NCBI RefSeq assembly: GCF_036227225.1
Contig: NZ_CP109444.1
Coordinates: 8,041,501 to 8,105,500, forward strand
Direction: 5' to 3'
DNA from: Streptomyces sp. NBC_01478
GTDB taxonomy: Bacteria; Actinomycetota; Actinomycetes; Streptomycetales; Streptomycetaceae
Length of the DNA stretch: 64,000 nt
This document shows, in pieces, positions 1 through 10,065 of this stretch. A model generated the notes under the pieces. The model worked only from the letters and a program-made list of their open reading frames with translations, was not told the origin of the DNA and ran no database searches. How positions within the stretch are numbered: position 1 is the stretch's first letter; every line of letters starts with the position of its first letter. A program made the position numbers and the translations under genes.

Positions 1-602
1 TCCCGCTAGGCGACACCGTGACGACGAAGGACGAGATCCGCGCGGAGGCCGAGCGCCGCGGCCTCGCGGTCGCCAAGAAGCCCGACTCGCACGACATCTG
101 CTTCATCGCCGACGGCGACACCCAGGGCTTCCTCGCGAACCGCCTCGGCAAGGCCGAGGGCGACATCGTCGACGAGTCCGGCTCCGTCATCGGCTCGCAC
201 GAGGGCGCGTACGGCTTCACCATCGGCCAGCGCAAGGGCCTGCGCATCGGCACCCCGGCCGCCGACGGCAAGCCGCGCTACGTCCTGGACATCTCCCCGG
301 TCGACAACACGGTGACGGTGGGCCCGGCCGCCTCCCTCGACGTCAGCGGCCTCACCGCAGTCAAGCCCCGCTGGTGCGGCACGGCCCCCACCGGCCCCGG
401 CACCTACACCGCCCAGCTCCGCGCCCACGGCGGCGAGACCGAGGTCACCGCCGAACTCGTCGACGGCACCCTGGAGGTGACGTTCAGCGAGCCGGTACGG
501 GGCGTGGCCCCCGGCCAGGCGATCGTGCTGTACGACGACACGCGCGTGGTGGGGTCGGCGACGATCGCGACGACCACGCGCGCGGCGACGGCGATGGCCT
601 GA
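1..602 (+). CDS. mnmA: tRNA-specific 2-thiouridylase MnmA, 3' part
   Basis: The reading frame is open from the window edge (preceding codons read PLGD), so the true start lies upstream and about the last 200 residues are present. MnmA uses ATP and a persulfide relay to put sulfur on C2 of the wobble uridine of tRNA Lys, Glu and Gln in the cytoplasm. The motif DSHDICFI carries the second catalytic cysteine, equivalent to Cys199 of E. coli. YGFTIGQRKGL and the final beta-barrel region ending near GQAIVLYDD are typical of the family C-terminus. Identification is firm. Only the N-terminal PP-loop ATPase half is missing. Confidence 0.95.
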   Translation, partial: PLGDTVTTKDEIRAEAERRGLAVAKKPDSHDICFIADGDTQGFLANRLGKAEGDIVDESGSVIGSHEGAYGFTIGQRKGLRIGTPAADGKPRYVLDISPVDNTVTVGPAASLDVSGLTAVKPRWCGTAPTGPGTYTAQLRAHGGETEVTAELVDGTLEVTFSEPVRGVAPGQAIVLYDDTRVVGSATIATTTRAATAMA

Positions 603-657
603 GACCAGGCCGTCGCGCGTCGCCCGTCGCGCCGTGAAGGAAGCGGTCAGTCGTCGC

Positions 658-981
658 TCACAGCACCTCTACTTCGTAGAAGCAGAGGTGGTCCTTGATC
701 TGCGCCACGTCGGGCTTGGGGTCGGGGTACGCCCACACCAGGTCGGCCGCGTCCGGGAGGGACCAGTAGGACGCGTCGCCCTTGAAGGGGCAGTGGGTGT
801 GGGTCTCGGAGGGGGTCAGGAGGTCGAGGCGCACATCCTCCGGGGGGATGTAGTAGCGCACCGGGGAGCCGGTCTCCTTCAGGACGAGGGGGCGGTCGCT
901 CTCCGCCAGCACCTGGTCGCCGTGGACGACGCGTACGTGCCGGTCGCCCTGCTCGATCGTGATCGTGTGTCCGTCAGCCAT
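658..981 (-). CDS. DUF427 family protein
   Basis: A 107-residue protein starting MADGHTITIEQ. The fold is a small beta barrel of the DUF427 family, shown by the segments VRYYIPPEDV, THCPFKGDASYWS and AYPDPKPDVAQIKD, which are the conserved core. The biochemical function of the family is not known. The longer reading frame upstream overlaps the divergent LOG gene and lacks coding character, so the ATG at 981 was chosen. It faces mnmA tail to tail across about 55 bases and is divergent from the LOG gene with a 50-base shared promoter space. Confidence 0.85.
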   Translation of the reverse strand: MADGHTITIEQGDRHVRVVHGDQVLAESDRPLVLKETGSPVRYYIPPEDVRLDLLTPSETHTHCPFKGDASYWSLPDAADLVWAYPDPKPDVAQIKDHLCFYEVEVL

Positions 982-1031
982 ACCGGAAAAGCACTCGCGG
1001 GCCCCTGGTTCTTCCCGCGTACGGTGACGAC

Positions 1032-1562
1032 ATGAGGATCTGTGTCTTTCTCTCCGCCGCCGATCTGGACGAGCGCTACACCCGCCCCGCGCGGGAGTTC
1101 GCCGAACTGCTCGGCAAGGGCGGGCACACGCTCGTGTGGGGCGGTTCGGACGTCGGGCTGATGAAGGTGGTCGCGGACGGCGTACAGGCCGCCGGCGGAC
1201 GGCTGGTGGGCGTCTCGGTGACCTTCCTGGCGGCGTCGGCACGGCCGGGCGCCGACGAGATGGTGATCGCGGGCGACCTCGCCGAACGCAAGAGGCTGCT
1301 TCTGGAGAAGGCCGACGCCGTGGTCGTCATGGTGGGCGGTACCGGAACGCTGGACGAGGCGACGGAGATCCTGGAGCTCAAGAAGCACGGCCACACCGAC
1401 AAGCCGGTGGTGCTGCTGAACACCGCGGGCTTCTACGACGGTCTGAAGACCCAGTTCCGGCGCATGGAGGACGAGGGGTTCCTGCCCGTCCCGCTCACCG
1501 ACCTGGTGTTCTTCGCGGAGGAGCCGGTCGGGGCGCTGGCCTACCTCGAAGCTGTGACATAA
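1032..1562 (+). CDS. LOG family protein (TIGR00730-like)
   Basis: A 176-residue Rossmann-fold protein of the LOG/lysine-decarboxylase-like family. Characterised members are cytokinin-nucleoside 5'-monophosphate phosphoribohydrolases. The two signature stretches are present: WGGSDVGLM near residue 37 and the phosphoribosyl-binding loop GGTGTLDE near residue 104. The usual proline of PGGxGTxxE is valine here (VGGTGTLDE). Length is slightly short for the family. It starts at ATG 1032, divergent from the DUF427 gene. The substrate in this organism cannot be read from sequence; a nucleotide salvage role is inference. Confidence 0.8.
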   Translation: MRICVFLSAADLDERYTRPAREFAELLGKGGHTLVWGGSDVGLMKVVADGVQAAGGRLVGVSVTFLAASARPGADEMVIAGDLAERKRLLLEKADAVVVMVGGTGTLDEATEILELKKHGHTDKPVVLLNTAGFYDGLKTQFRRMEDEGFLPVPLTDLVFFAEEPVGALAYLEAVT

Positions 1563-1611
1563 GCGGCTACCGCCGCGGGCTTCGGTACCCGCTGATGCGA
1601 GCATGGCGGGC

Positions 1612-2301
1612 ATGCCTACACATGTGATCACCGGGGCCGGTTCCGGCATCGGCGCGGCCGTCGCCCGCAAGCTGCACGCGCGCGGGGACGAACTCGTGCT
1701 CCACGCGCGCGACGCGGGCCGCGCGAAGGAACTGGCGGCGGAGTATCCCGGGGCACGCACCCTGGTGGGCGACCTCGCGGACCCCGACAAGCTGAGCTGG
1801 GCGTTCTCCCACCAGAGCCTGCCCGACCGGGTGGACAGCCTCCTGCACATCGCCGGAGTGGTCGACCTCGGCCCGGTGGGCGACCTGACCCCCAAGACCT
1901 GGCGCCACCAGCTCAACGTCAACCTGATCGCCCCCGCCGAACTCACCCGGCACTTCCTGCCCCAACTCCGGGTGGCCGGCGGCCACGTCGTCTTCGTCAA
2001 CTCCGGTGCGGGCCTGCGCGCGAGCGCCGACTGGTCCGCGTACGCCGCCTCCAAGCACGGCCTGAGGGCCCTGGCCGACTCCCTGCGCCACGAGGAACAC
2101 GGCAACGGCGTCCGGGTCACCTCGGTCTACCCCGGCCGCACCGCCAGCCCCATGCAGGCCAAGGTCCACCAGCAGGAGGGCAAGCCGTACGACCCCTCGC
2201 AGTGGATCGACCCCGAGTCCGTCGCGACGACGATCCTGATGGCGATCGACCTGCCTGCGGACGCGGAGGTCAACGATCTGACGGTACGGCCGGGACGGTG
2301 A
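1612..2301 (+). CDS. short-chain dehydrogenase/reductase
   Basis: A 229-residue SDR with the cofactor loop TGAGSGIG at residues 7-14 and the active-site signature YAASKHG preceded by the serine strand VNSGAGL. An Asp after the third strand region (GDLAD) is typical of SDRs. The substrate is unknown. ATG 1603, three codons earlier, is an equally open start; 1612 gives the usual SDR N-terminus close to the first strand. The stop overlaps the next gene by four bases (GTGA), so the two are probably translated together. Confidence 0.8.
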   Translation: MPTHVITGAGSGIGAAVARKLHARGDELVLHARDAGRAKELAAEYPGARTLVGDLADPDKLSWAFSHQSLPDRVDSLLHIAGVVDLGPVGDLTPKTWRHQLNVNLIAPAELTRHFLPQLRVAGGHVVFVNSGAGLRASADWSAYAASKHGLRALADSLRHEEHGNGVRVTSVYPGRTASPMQAKVHQQEGKPYDPSQWIDPESVATTILMAIDLPADAEVNDLTVRPGR

Positions 2302-2699
2302 CCGGGCCGGAGCGCAGGAACAGGGCGAACGGCGCGGAGGTCCGGGACTGGCTCGACGAGGTCTGGGGGCGTACGGAGGCCGCGGTCGTCCTCGCGGGCG
2401 GCGACGACGGCGGACCGCTCGCCAAACGCGGGCTCATTGGTGAGGTGTTCGACCCCGAGGAGCTCGCGGAGCTGCGCACTCTCACCACGACCGGCACGTT
2501 CGCGGACGACATCTGCCGTTGCCACGGCAGCATGACCATCGCCCTGCTCGACGCCGAGGGCGAGTTCATCGGGAGCGGCAGCGTGCACGGCGAGACGGAC
2601 GTCTCCTGGGAGCGCGGCCGATTCCGGAACAACCTGGAGGTGGCGGATCCGGAGCAACTGGTCGGGTTCTTGGAGCGGCTCGGGATCCGGATGCGCTGA
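2298..2699 (+). CDS. hypothetical protein
   Basis: A 133-residue soluble protein with no family I recognise. It starts at a GTG that overlaps the SDR stop codon (GTGA), which fixes the start over longer upstream options. The middle contains DDICRCHG, a Cys-x-Cys-His pair that could bind a metal, then TIALLDAEGEFIGSGSVHG, which looks like an antiparallel beta hairpin. No signal peptide or membrane segment is visible. Its only contextual hint is probable translational coupling to the SDR upstream. Confidence 0.65.
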   Translation: MTGPERRNRANGAEVRDWLDEVWGRTEAAVVLAGGDDGGPLAKRGLIGEVFDPEELAELRTLTTTGTFADDICRCHGSMTIALLDAEGEFIGSGSVHGETDVSWERGRFRNNLEVADPEQLVGFLERLGIRMR

Positions 2700-2771
2700 A
2701 GTCCAGATCGGCGCAATCAAACCGACGTCACCCCGGAATCCGCCCCACTGTCGGCGGCTTAGGCTTCCGGG

Positions 2772-3779
2772 GTGAGCAACAACAGCCAGTTCAGCTTCGG
2801 CGCGGCCACCGGCATCGGATCCCTGCCCGGCACCGACGCCCGGGAGGCCGCGAAGACCGCGACCGGGGCCTTCGAGGACTTCCCGTTCCTGCCCGAGCTG
2901 CCGGCCCGGGGACCCGGCGCGGACATGATCGGGCGGACCGCCGGGCTGCTCGTCGAGGTGTACGCGCGTGTGGAGCCCAGCGGTTGGCGGATCGGGGACC
3001 GGCCGGGTCGGGACACGAAGCGGGCCTGGGCCTGGCTGGGGGAGGACCTCGACGCGTTCGAGGAGTTCACCCAGGGGTACGAGGGGCCGCTCAAGGTGCA
3101 GGCCGTGGGCCCCTGGACCCTCGCCGCCGGCCTGGAGTTGAGGAACGGCGAGTCCGTGCTCTCCGACCCCGGCGCCTGCCGCGACCTCGCCGGCTCGCTC
3201 GCCGAGGGGCTGCGCAATCACCTCGCCGACGTTCAACGCCGTGTCCCCGGCGCCCAGATCGTGCTGCAGCTCGACGAACCGTCCCTCATCGCCGTCCTGC
3301 GCGGACAGGTCAGGTCCGCCAGCGGCTACCGCACCCACCGCGCCGTCGACCGTCAACTCGTCGAGGACACGCTCCGCCAGGTCGTCGGGGTGCACGAGAA
3401 CGGCCCGGTCGTCGTCCACTCCTGCGCACCGGACGTGCCGTTCGCCCTGCTGCGCCGGGCGGGCGCGGCCGGGGTCTCCTTCGACTTCTCGCTCCTCACC
3501 GAGCGTGACGACGACGTGATCGGCGAGGCGGTCGAGGCCGGCACCCGGCTGTTCGCCGGTGTCGTGCCGGGCACGGACACCGCATTGTCAGACCCTGCCG
3601 GTAGCGTCATGGGTGTCAGGACGCTGTGGCGCAGGCTGGGGCTGCGACCGGGACTTCTCGCGGAGGCGGTCACGATCACCCCGTCGTGCGGACTCGCGGG
3701 GGCTTCTCCCGAGTACGCACGCCGAGCTCTCGCCTACTGCGTCCGGGCGGCGAGATCCCTCGCGGACAACCCTGAGTGA
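2772..3779 (+). CDS. short MetE-like (cobalamin-independent) methionine synthase
   Basis: A 335-residue TIM-barrel protein corresponding to the C-terminal catalytic domain of MetE alone; full MetE is about 750 residues. The zinc-binding pattern of the family is visible as HSC at residues 216-218 and the distal cysteine in TPSCGL at residue 306. GSLPGTDAREAA near the N-terminus is the conserved first-strand motif. Short MetE-like proteins in actinobacteria and archaea are thought to transfer methyl groups to homocysteine from a donor other than free methyltetrahydrofolate. GTG start at 2772. It ends 15 bases before ligA, so the two may be cotranscribed. Confidence 0.8.
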   Translation: MSNNSQFSFGAATGIGSLPGTDAREAAKTATGAFEDFPFLPELPARGPGADMIGRTAGLLVEVYARVEPSGWRIGDRPGRDTKRAWAWLGEDLDAFEEFTQGYEGPLKVQAVGPWTLAAGLELRNGESVLSDPGACRDLAGSLAEGLRNHLADVQRRVPGAQIVLQLDEPSLIAVLRGQVRSASGYRTHRAVDRQLVEDTLRQVVGVHENGPVVVHSCAPDVPFALLRRAGAAGVSFDFSLLTERDDDVIGEAVEAGTRLFAGVVPGTDTALSDPAGSVMGVRTLWRRLGLRPGLLAEAVTITPSCGLAGASPEYARRALAYCVRAARSLADNPE

Positions 3780-5987
<2,208 letters not shown>

Positions 5988-6005
5988 CGAGGAGCAGCGG
6001 TTGAA

Positions 6006-6045
6006 GGCCACCCGATCGGCGCATACCAGATGCATACGGGTGGCC
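6006..6045 (+). terminator. hairpin downstream of ligA
   Basis: Nine-base perfect arms GGCCACCCG and CGGGTGGCC enclose a 22-base spacer, beginning 19 bases after the ligA stop. There is no U tract, which is common for Streptomyces terminators. Probable end of the ligA transcript. Confidence 0.5.
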
Positions 6046-6146
6046 GGGTCGCATTCGGGCAACCGTCTACGACCGCTGCCCGTGGAAGCCTTCTGCGGCC
6101 TACTGTTGAGGTGTGCACCTGCCGTGCCCGGCTGCGGTTGGGGCAG

Positions 6147-6180
6147 CCCCCTGCTCTTGGTGAGCAGGGGGAGGGGTTTT
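6147..6180 (+). terminator. strong hairpin with T-run before rmdB
   Basis: A ten-base perfect stem, CCCCCTGCTC pairing with GAGCAGGGGG around a five-base loop, is followed by AGGGGTTTT. It lies about 80 bases before the chosen rmdB start. It can be a second terminator for ligA or an element in the rmdB leader; the sequence alone does not decide. Confidence 0.55.
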
Positions 6181-6257
6181 CCAAACGCGGTTCCGTTGAC
6201 GGAAGTCGGGCATCGGACCGCGTGGCGTGGGCACCGCCGGCTGTGAGAGGGACGGGA

Positions 6258-8516
6258 ATGGAACCGACCGAGAGCGCCCCCCCGGACTCTCCGCTGCGCC
6301 GGCTCACCGGCGCCTGGCGGAGGAGCCGTTGGGGAGCGCGCCCCGTGGAGCGCCCGGGCGCCCAGCCGCGCGCCACCGGACAGTACTCCACACCGGACGC
6401 CCGGCACTCCGTACCACTCTCCACCAACCCGGGCTCAGGGCTGCACGGCGGCGACGGCGAGCGCCATCTGACCTGGCCCGCCCTGCCCACGGCGGTCGTG
6501 GTCGCGGCCGCGTTCGTCCTCGGCGCCGGATTCTTCCGCGCGTTCACCGGCGACCACGCGCTCTTCCCGTCCGGCACGGTCGGCTGGTCGCTGGCCGTCC
6601 TCACCGGCATCATCGTCGGCCACCTGGTCGCCCTCGGCCGCGCCCGCTGGTGGGGCGGCACCGGCTCGGGCGCCGCCCTCACCCTCGGCGTCCTGCTGCT
6701 CTACGGCTGGGTCGCCGCCGGCATGGTCAGCCTCACCGTCGTCGTCCTGGTCGGCATAGCCAGGCGCAACCGCTGGCGCCAGGGCGTGCTGCACGGCGCG
6801 GTGGACATCCTCGGCATCGCCGCCGGAGCACTCGTGCTGGGCGCGTTCGGCCGGGTGCCGTCCGTCGAGAAGCCCTGGAACCCCGACACCTGGACGGTCT
6901 ACACCGCGCCCGAAGTGGTCCTGGTCGCCGTCGCCTATCTCGCCGTGACCCGCACTCTGCTCTGGTACCTGCACGCCCCGCGCCACGGCGGACTGCCCAC
7001 CGTCGCCCGCACCGCCCTGCTCAGACAGGGCCTGGTCGCGGTCGCCCTGCTCGGCATCGCCCCGCTGATCTGCGTGGTCGCCGTGGCCCAGCCGGTCCTG
7101 CTGCCGCTGTTCTCGATCCCGCTGATCGCCCTCGACTCCACCTTGTGGATGGCTCGGGCCCGGGCCGAGGAACAGTTGCGCGACCCGCTGACCGGGCTGC
7201 CCAACCGGCAGTGGCTCCTGGAGCGCATCTGGACCGCGCTGGACGACGCCGAGCGCATCGGCGCCAAGGCCGCCCTCATGCTGATCGACCTCGACCGTTT
7301 TCGATCGGTCAACGACACCCTGGGCCATCTGGCCGGTGACCGGCTGCTGTTGCAGATAGCCGACCGGCTGCGGGTGGCGCTGCCGCGCGGGGCGGAGGCC
7401 GCGCGGCTCGGCGGTGACGAGTTCGCCGTCCTGCTGCCCGTCGCCGATTCCACCACGTCCGCGACCCGGGTCGCCCGCAACCTGGTCGCCGCGCTCAGCT
7501 CCCCGCTCGACCTCGACGGGCTCACCCTCGTCCTGGAGGCCAGTGCGGGCGTCGCCGTCTTCCCCGACCACGCGCTCGACGCCGAGGGGCTGCTGCGCCG
7601 GGCGGACGTGGCGATGTACCAGGCGAAGCGGGACCGTACGGGCGTGGAGGTCTACGAGTCCAAGCGGGACTCCAACACCCCTGACCGGCTGGGTCTGTTG
7701 GGGGATCTGCGCCGGGCGCTCGACGCGCACGAGGTGCAGTTGCACTACCAGCCCAAGGTGCGCTTCGACGGTCAGGTGGCCGGGCTTGAGGCGCTGGTGC
7801 GGTGGGTGCACCCGGAGCGCGGGAAGGTGCCGCCGGACGAGTTCATAGCGATCGCCGAGTCGTCCGGGCTGATGCCCCATCTCACCGAGTACGTGCTCGA
7901 CACCGCGCTCGCCCAGGTCGCCAGGTGGCGGGCCCAGGGGCTGTTCGTACCGGTCGCGGTGAACGTCTCCCCGCGCGATGTGCACACCCCCGGATTCGCG
8001 GGGTCCGTGGCCGCGCGCCTGGCCCGGCACGGTGTTCCGCCGGGCTCGCTCCAACTGGAGATAACGGAACACGTCCTCCTGGAGGACCCCCAGCGCGCCG
8101 CCGACACCCTCAACGGGCTGACCGGGCACGGCGTGAAGATGTCGCTCGACGACTTCGGGACCGGGTACTCGTCCCTGGTGCACCTACGGCGGTTGCCGGT
8201 CAGCGAGTTGAAGATCGACCGGTCGTTCGTGGCTCGGCTGGCGGTGGACACGGAGGATGCGGAGATCGTGCGGTGCACGGTTGATCTCGCGCATTCTCTG
8301 GGGTTGCTTGTCGTCGCCGAGGGGGTCGAGGACGACGAGACGTGGGAGCGGTTGCGGGACCTGGGGTGTGATGCCGTGCAGGGGTGGTTGGTCGCTGCCG
8401 CCATGCCGCCCGAGGACATGACTGCCTGGTTGCTGGCTCGGGGGTCTCGGGGGTGGCAGCGGCCTCGGGCGGCCCTGCCTGCGGCTGCGGCCGATGATCC
8501 GGGGCGGATCGGGTGA
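6258..8516 (+). CDS. rmdB: membrane GGDEF-EAL cyclic di-GMP phosphodiesterase RmdB
   Basis: A 752-residue protein. About 75 disordered residues come first, then several membrane helices to about residue 300, a GGDEF domain (DPLTGLPNR, RLGGDEF near residue 385) and an EAL domain (GLEALVRW with catalytic E511, then NVSPRD, LEITE, LDDFGTGY, LKIDRSF, AEGVE). The metal- and substrate-binding residues of the EAL domain are all kept, so hydrolysis of c-di-GMP is expected. No RxxD I-site precedes GGDEF. Position next to ligA matches, from memory, S. coelicolor RmdB (SCO5495), which affects development. ATG 6258 was chosen for its GAGAGGGACGG ribosome site; the frame is open to 6030. Confidence 0.88.
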   Translation: MEPTESAPPDSPLRRLTGAWRRSRWGARPVERPGAQPRATGQYSTPDARHSVPLSTNPGSGLHGGDGERHLTWPALPTAVVVAAAFVLGAGFFRAFTGDHALFPSGTVGWSLAVLTGIIVGHLVALGRARWWGGTGSGAALTLGVLLLYGWVAAGMVSLTVVVLVGIARRNRWRQGVLHGAVDILGIAAGALVLGAFGRVPSVEKPWNPDTWTVYTAPEVVLVAVAYLAVTRTLLWYLHAPRHGGLPTVARTALLRQGLVAVALLGIAPLICVVAVAQPVLLPLFSIPLIALDSTLWMARARAEEQLRDPLTGLPNRQWLLERIWTALDDAERIGAKAALMLIDLDRFRSVNDTLGHLAGDRLLLQIADRLRVALPRGAEAARLGGDEFAVLLPVADSTTSATRVARNLVAALSSPLDLDGLTLVLEASAGVAVFPDHALDAEGLLRRADVAMYQAKRDRTGVEVYESKRDSNTPDRLGLLGDLRRALDAHEVQLHYQPKVRFDGQVAGLEALVRWVHPERGKVPPDEFIAIAESSGLMPHLTEYVLDTALAQVARWRAQGLFVPVAVNVSPRDVHTPGFAGSVAARLARHGVPPGSLQLEITEHVLLEDPQRAADTLNGLTGHGVKMSLDDFGTGYSSLVHLRRLPVSELKIDRSFVARLAVDTEDAEIVRCTVDLAHSLGLLVVAEGVEDDETWERLRDLGCDAVQGWLVAAAMPPEDMTAWLLARGSRGWQRPRAALPAAAADDPGRIG

Positions 8517-8543
8517 GTTTTCGGCTGCCGGTTCGTTGTGGCC

Positions 8544-8590
8544 GGGCGCGCCCACGCGGCGGAGCCGCACATTGATGCAGTCCCGCGCCC
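8544..8590. repeat. Streptomyces-type dispersed intergenic hairpin
   Basis: Outer arms GGGCGCG and CGCGCCC enclose an inner hairpin GCGGC-GGA-GCCGC. The string is of a kind I know as a common intergenic repeat in Streptomyces genomes. It fills the gap between the convergent rmdB and tetR genes and ends directly at the tetR stop codon, so it can serve as a bidirectional terminator. Confidence 0.55.
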
Positions 8591-9178
8591 CTAGGAAGTG
8601 CCCCCTGTTGTGAAGTGGCTGATCAGTAGCGCCAAGCGCTCCTCGTGTGCCCCCTCCGGTAGGCGGCCGCTGCGCATCAGTGTCACCAAGCCGTGCAGGC
8701 CCGCCCAGTACGTCTCCGTCAGCAGGGCCGGGTCGTCGCCCTCGGCCGCGATGGGCTCGACGGCCTGGAAGATCTCGCCGAACGCCTCCTGCAAGGGCGC
8801 CGGGGCCTCCGGGGTCGCGAACGGCAGGTCCACCATGTGGGTGAACATCGCGTCGTAGAGGGCGGGGCGGCGGCGGCCGAACGACGTGTACGTCTCGCCC
8901 ACCGCGGTCAGCGCCCCCCGCGTGTCCTTCGCCGCCAGCCGCGCCGTGCGCATCTCGGACGCGATCTCCGCGCAGCCTTCCACCGCGACCGCCGCCATGA
9001 TGGCGCCCTTGTCCTTGAAGTGGCTGTAGAGCACGGGCTGGCTGTACTCGATCTCGGCCGCCAGGCGCCGTGTCGTCACCGCGTCCCAGCCCTCCGTCTC
9101 GGCCAGTTCCCGCGCGGCCGAGACGATCAGCCGCTCGCGCTCCGCCCGTTCGCGCTCCCGGCGCGTCTGAATCGTCAT
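8591..9178 (-). CDS. TetR family regulator
   Basis: A 195-residue one-component repressor. The N-terminal helix-turn-helix is clear: SAARELAETEGWDAVTTRRL followed by AAEIEYSQPVLYSHFKDKG at residues 20-62. The C-terminal ligand domain looks like the TetR_C group with HMVDLPFATPEAP. It is divergent from the DUF4267 membrane-protein gene, and two identical-pattern palindromes (CTAGCNNNGCTAG) lie between them, so it most likely represses both genes. The ligand is unknown. Confidence 0.88.
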   Translation of the reverse strand: MTIQTRRERERAERERLIVSAARELAETEGWDAVTTRRLAAEIEYSQPVLYSHFKDKGAIMAAVAVEGCAEIASEMRTARLAAKDTRGALTAVGETYTSFGRRRPALYDAMFTHMVDLPFATPEAPAPLQEAFGEIFQAVEPIAAEGDDPALLTETYWAGLHGLVTLMRSGRLPEGAHEERLALLISHFTTGGTS

Positions 9179-9188
9179 GCCCGGAATT

Positions 9189-9251
9189 CTAGCATCGCTA
9201 GCGTTCCTGTCGACGCTCTGCTAGCTTCGCTCTTGTTCCTAGCGCTGCTAG
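9189..9251. promoter_or_regulatory. paired TetR operators CTAGCNNNGCTAG
   Basis: Two 13-bp palindromes, CTAGCATCGCTAG at 9189-9201 and CTAGCGCTGCTAG at 9239-9251, share the same arms and differ only in the three-base centre. They are 50 bp apart. A partial third copy (GCTAGC at 9220-9225) lies between. They occupy the promoter space between the TetR gene and the DUF4267 gene, the expected position for operators of that TetR. Confidence 0.7.
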
Positions 9252-9285
9252 AAAACGAGATGCGGCGAAGACGAGGAGAAGTGAC

Positions 9286-9657
9286 GTGACCATCACCGCG
9301 TACACCCTGGCGATCCTGCTGGACCTGTTCTGCCTGTTCCTCGGCTACCGGTTCCTGTTCCAGCCCGGCCCCGCCGCCATCGGCTACGGCGTGCCGGCCG
9401 ACCCGGCCGGCGACGCCCGCGCCTACCTCACGATCAAGGGCTCCAGGGACGGCACACTCGGTCTGATCGGCCTGGCTCTGCTGGCCTTCGCCGGGGCCCG
9501 TGCCGAGGCCTGGTTCATGCTCTGCGTGGCTGTCATACCGCTCGGCGACACCCTGATCGTGCTGCGCAACGGCGGGACGAAGGCCGTGGCCTACGGGATC
9601 CACTTCGCCACGGCGGTCGTCGTACTGATCACCGCCGCCCTGCTGTTCCTCGTCTGA
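9286..9657 (+). CDS. DUF4267 small membrane protein
   Basis: A 123-residue integral membrane protein with four predicted helices: residues about 5-25, 55-72, 76-94 and 103-122. It resembles DUF4267, a family of small membrane proteins often found beside TetR regulators, with the typical segment AYLTIKGSRDGTLGLIGLAL. GTG start at 9286 with GAGGAGAAG seven bases upstream. Its role is unknown; control by the divergent TetR is inferred from the paired palindromes. Confidence 0.8.
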   Translation: MTITAYTLAILLDLFCLFLGYRFLFQPGPAAIGYGVPADPAGDARAYLTIKGSRDGTLGLIGLALLAFAGARAEAWFMLCVAVIPLGDTLIVLRNGGTKAVAYGIHFATAVVVLITAALLFLV

Positions 9658-9763
9658 CGCGGCGCCCCGGACCGGGGTCCCGGCGAAACCGTTTAACGGC
9701 TGAGGGCCCCCGCCCCATAGGATTGGCGCCAAACCACACACACTCACCCCAGAGGAACGCTGC

Positions 9764-10060
9764 ATGCCTGGCATCACGCGCGAGGAGGTCGCCCACCTCG
9801 CCCGGCTGGCGCGTCTGGAGCTGAAGCCCGAAGAGCTCGAACACTTCGCGGGACAGCTCGACGACATCATCGGCGCGGTCGCCCGCGTCAGCGAGGTCGC
9901 CGACCAAGACGTACCGCCGACCTCCCACCCGCTGCCGCTGACGAACGTCATGCGTGCGGACGAGGTCCGTCCCTCGCTCACCCCCGAGCAGGCGCTCTCC
10001 GGCGCCCCGGCCCAGGAGCAGCAGCGTTTCAAGGTGCCGCAGATCCTGGGGGAGGACTAA
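9764..10060 (+). CDS. gatC: Asp-tRNA(Asn)/Glu-tRNA(Gln) amidotransferase subunit C
   Basis: A 98-residue GatC. The family start [17 protein letters not shown] is followed by the linker region [14 protein letters not shown] and the C-terminal [10 protein letters not shown]. GatC wraps around GatA and GatB and stabilises the complex that converts mischarged Glu-tRNA(Gln) or Asp-tRNA(Asn) to the correct aminoacyl-tRNA. First gene of the gatC-gatA-small gene-gatB operon. GAGGAACGC precedes the ATG. Confidence 0.96.
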   Translation: MPGITREEVAHLARLARLELKPEELEHFAGQLDDIIGAVARVSEVADQDVPPTSHPLPLTNVMRADEVRPSLTPEQALSGAPAQEQQRFKVPQILGED

Positions 10061-10065
10061 TCACC

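Noticed and set aside
2772..3779. truncated metE
   Set aside because: The protein has a proper start and complete C-terminal barrel with zinc ligands; stand-alone short MetE-like proteins are a known class, so this is not a fragment.
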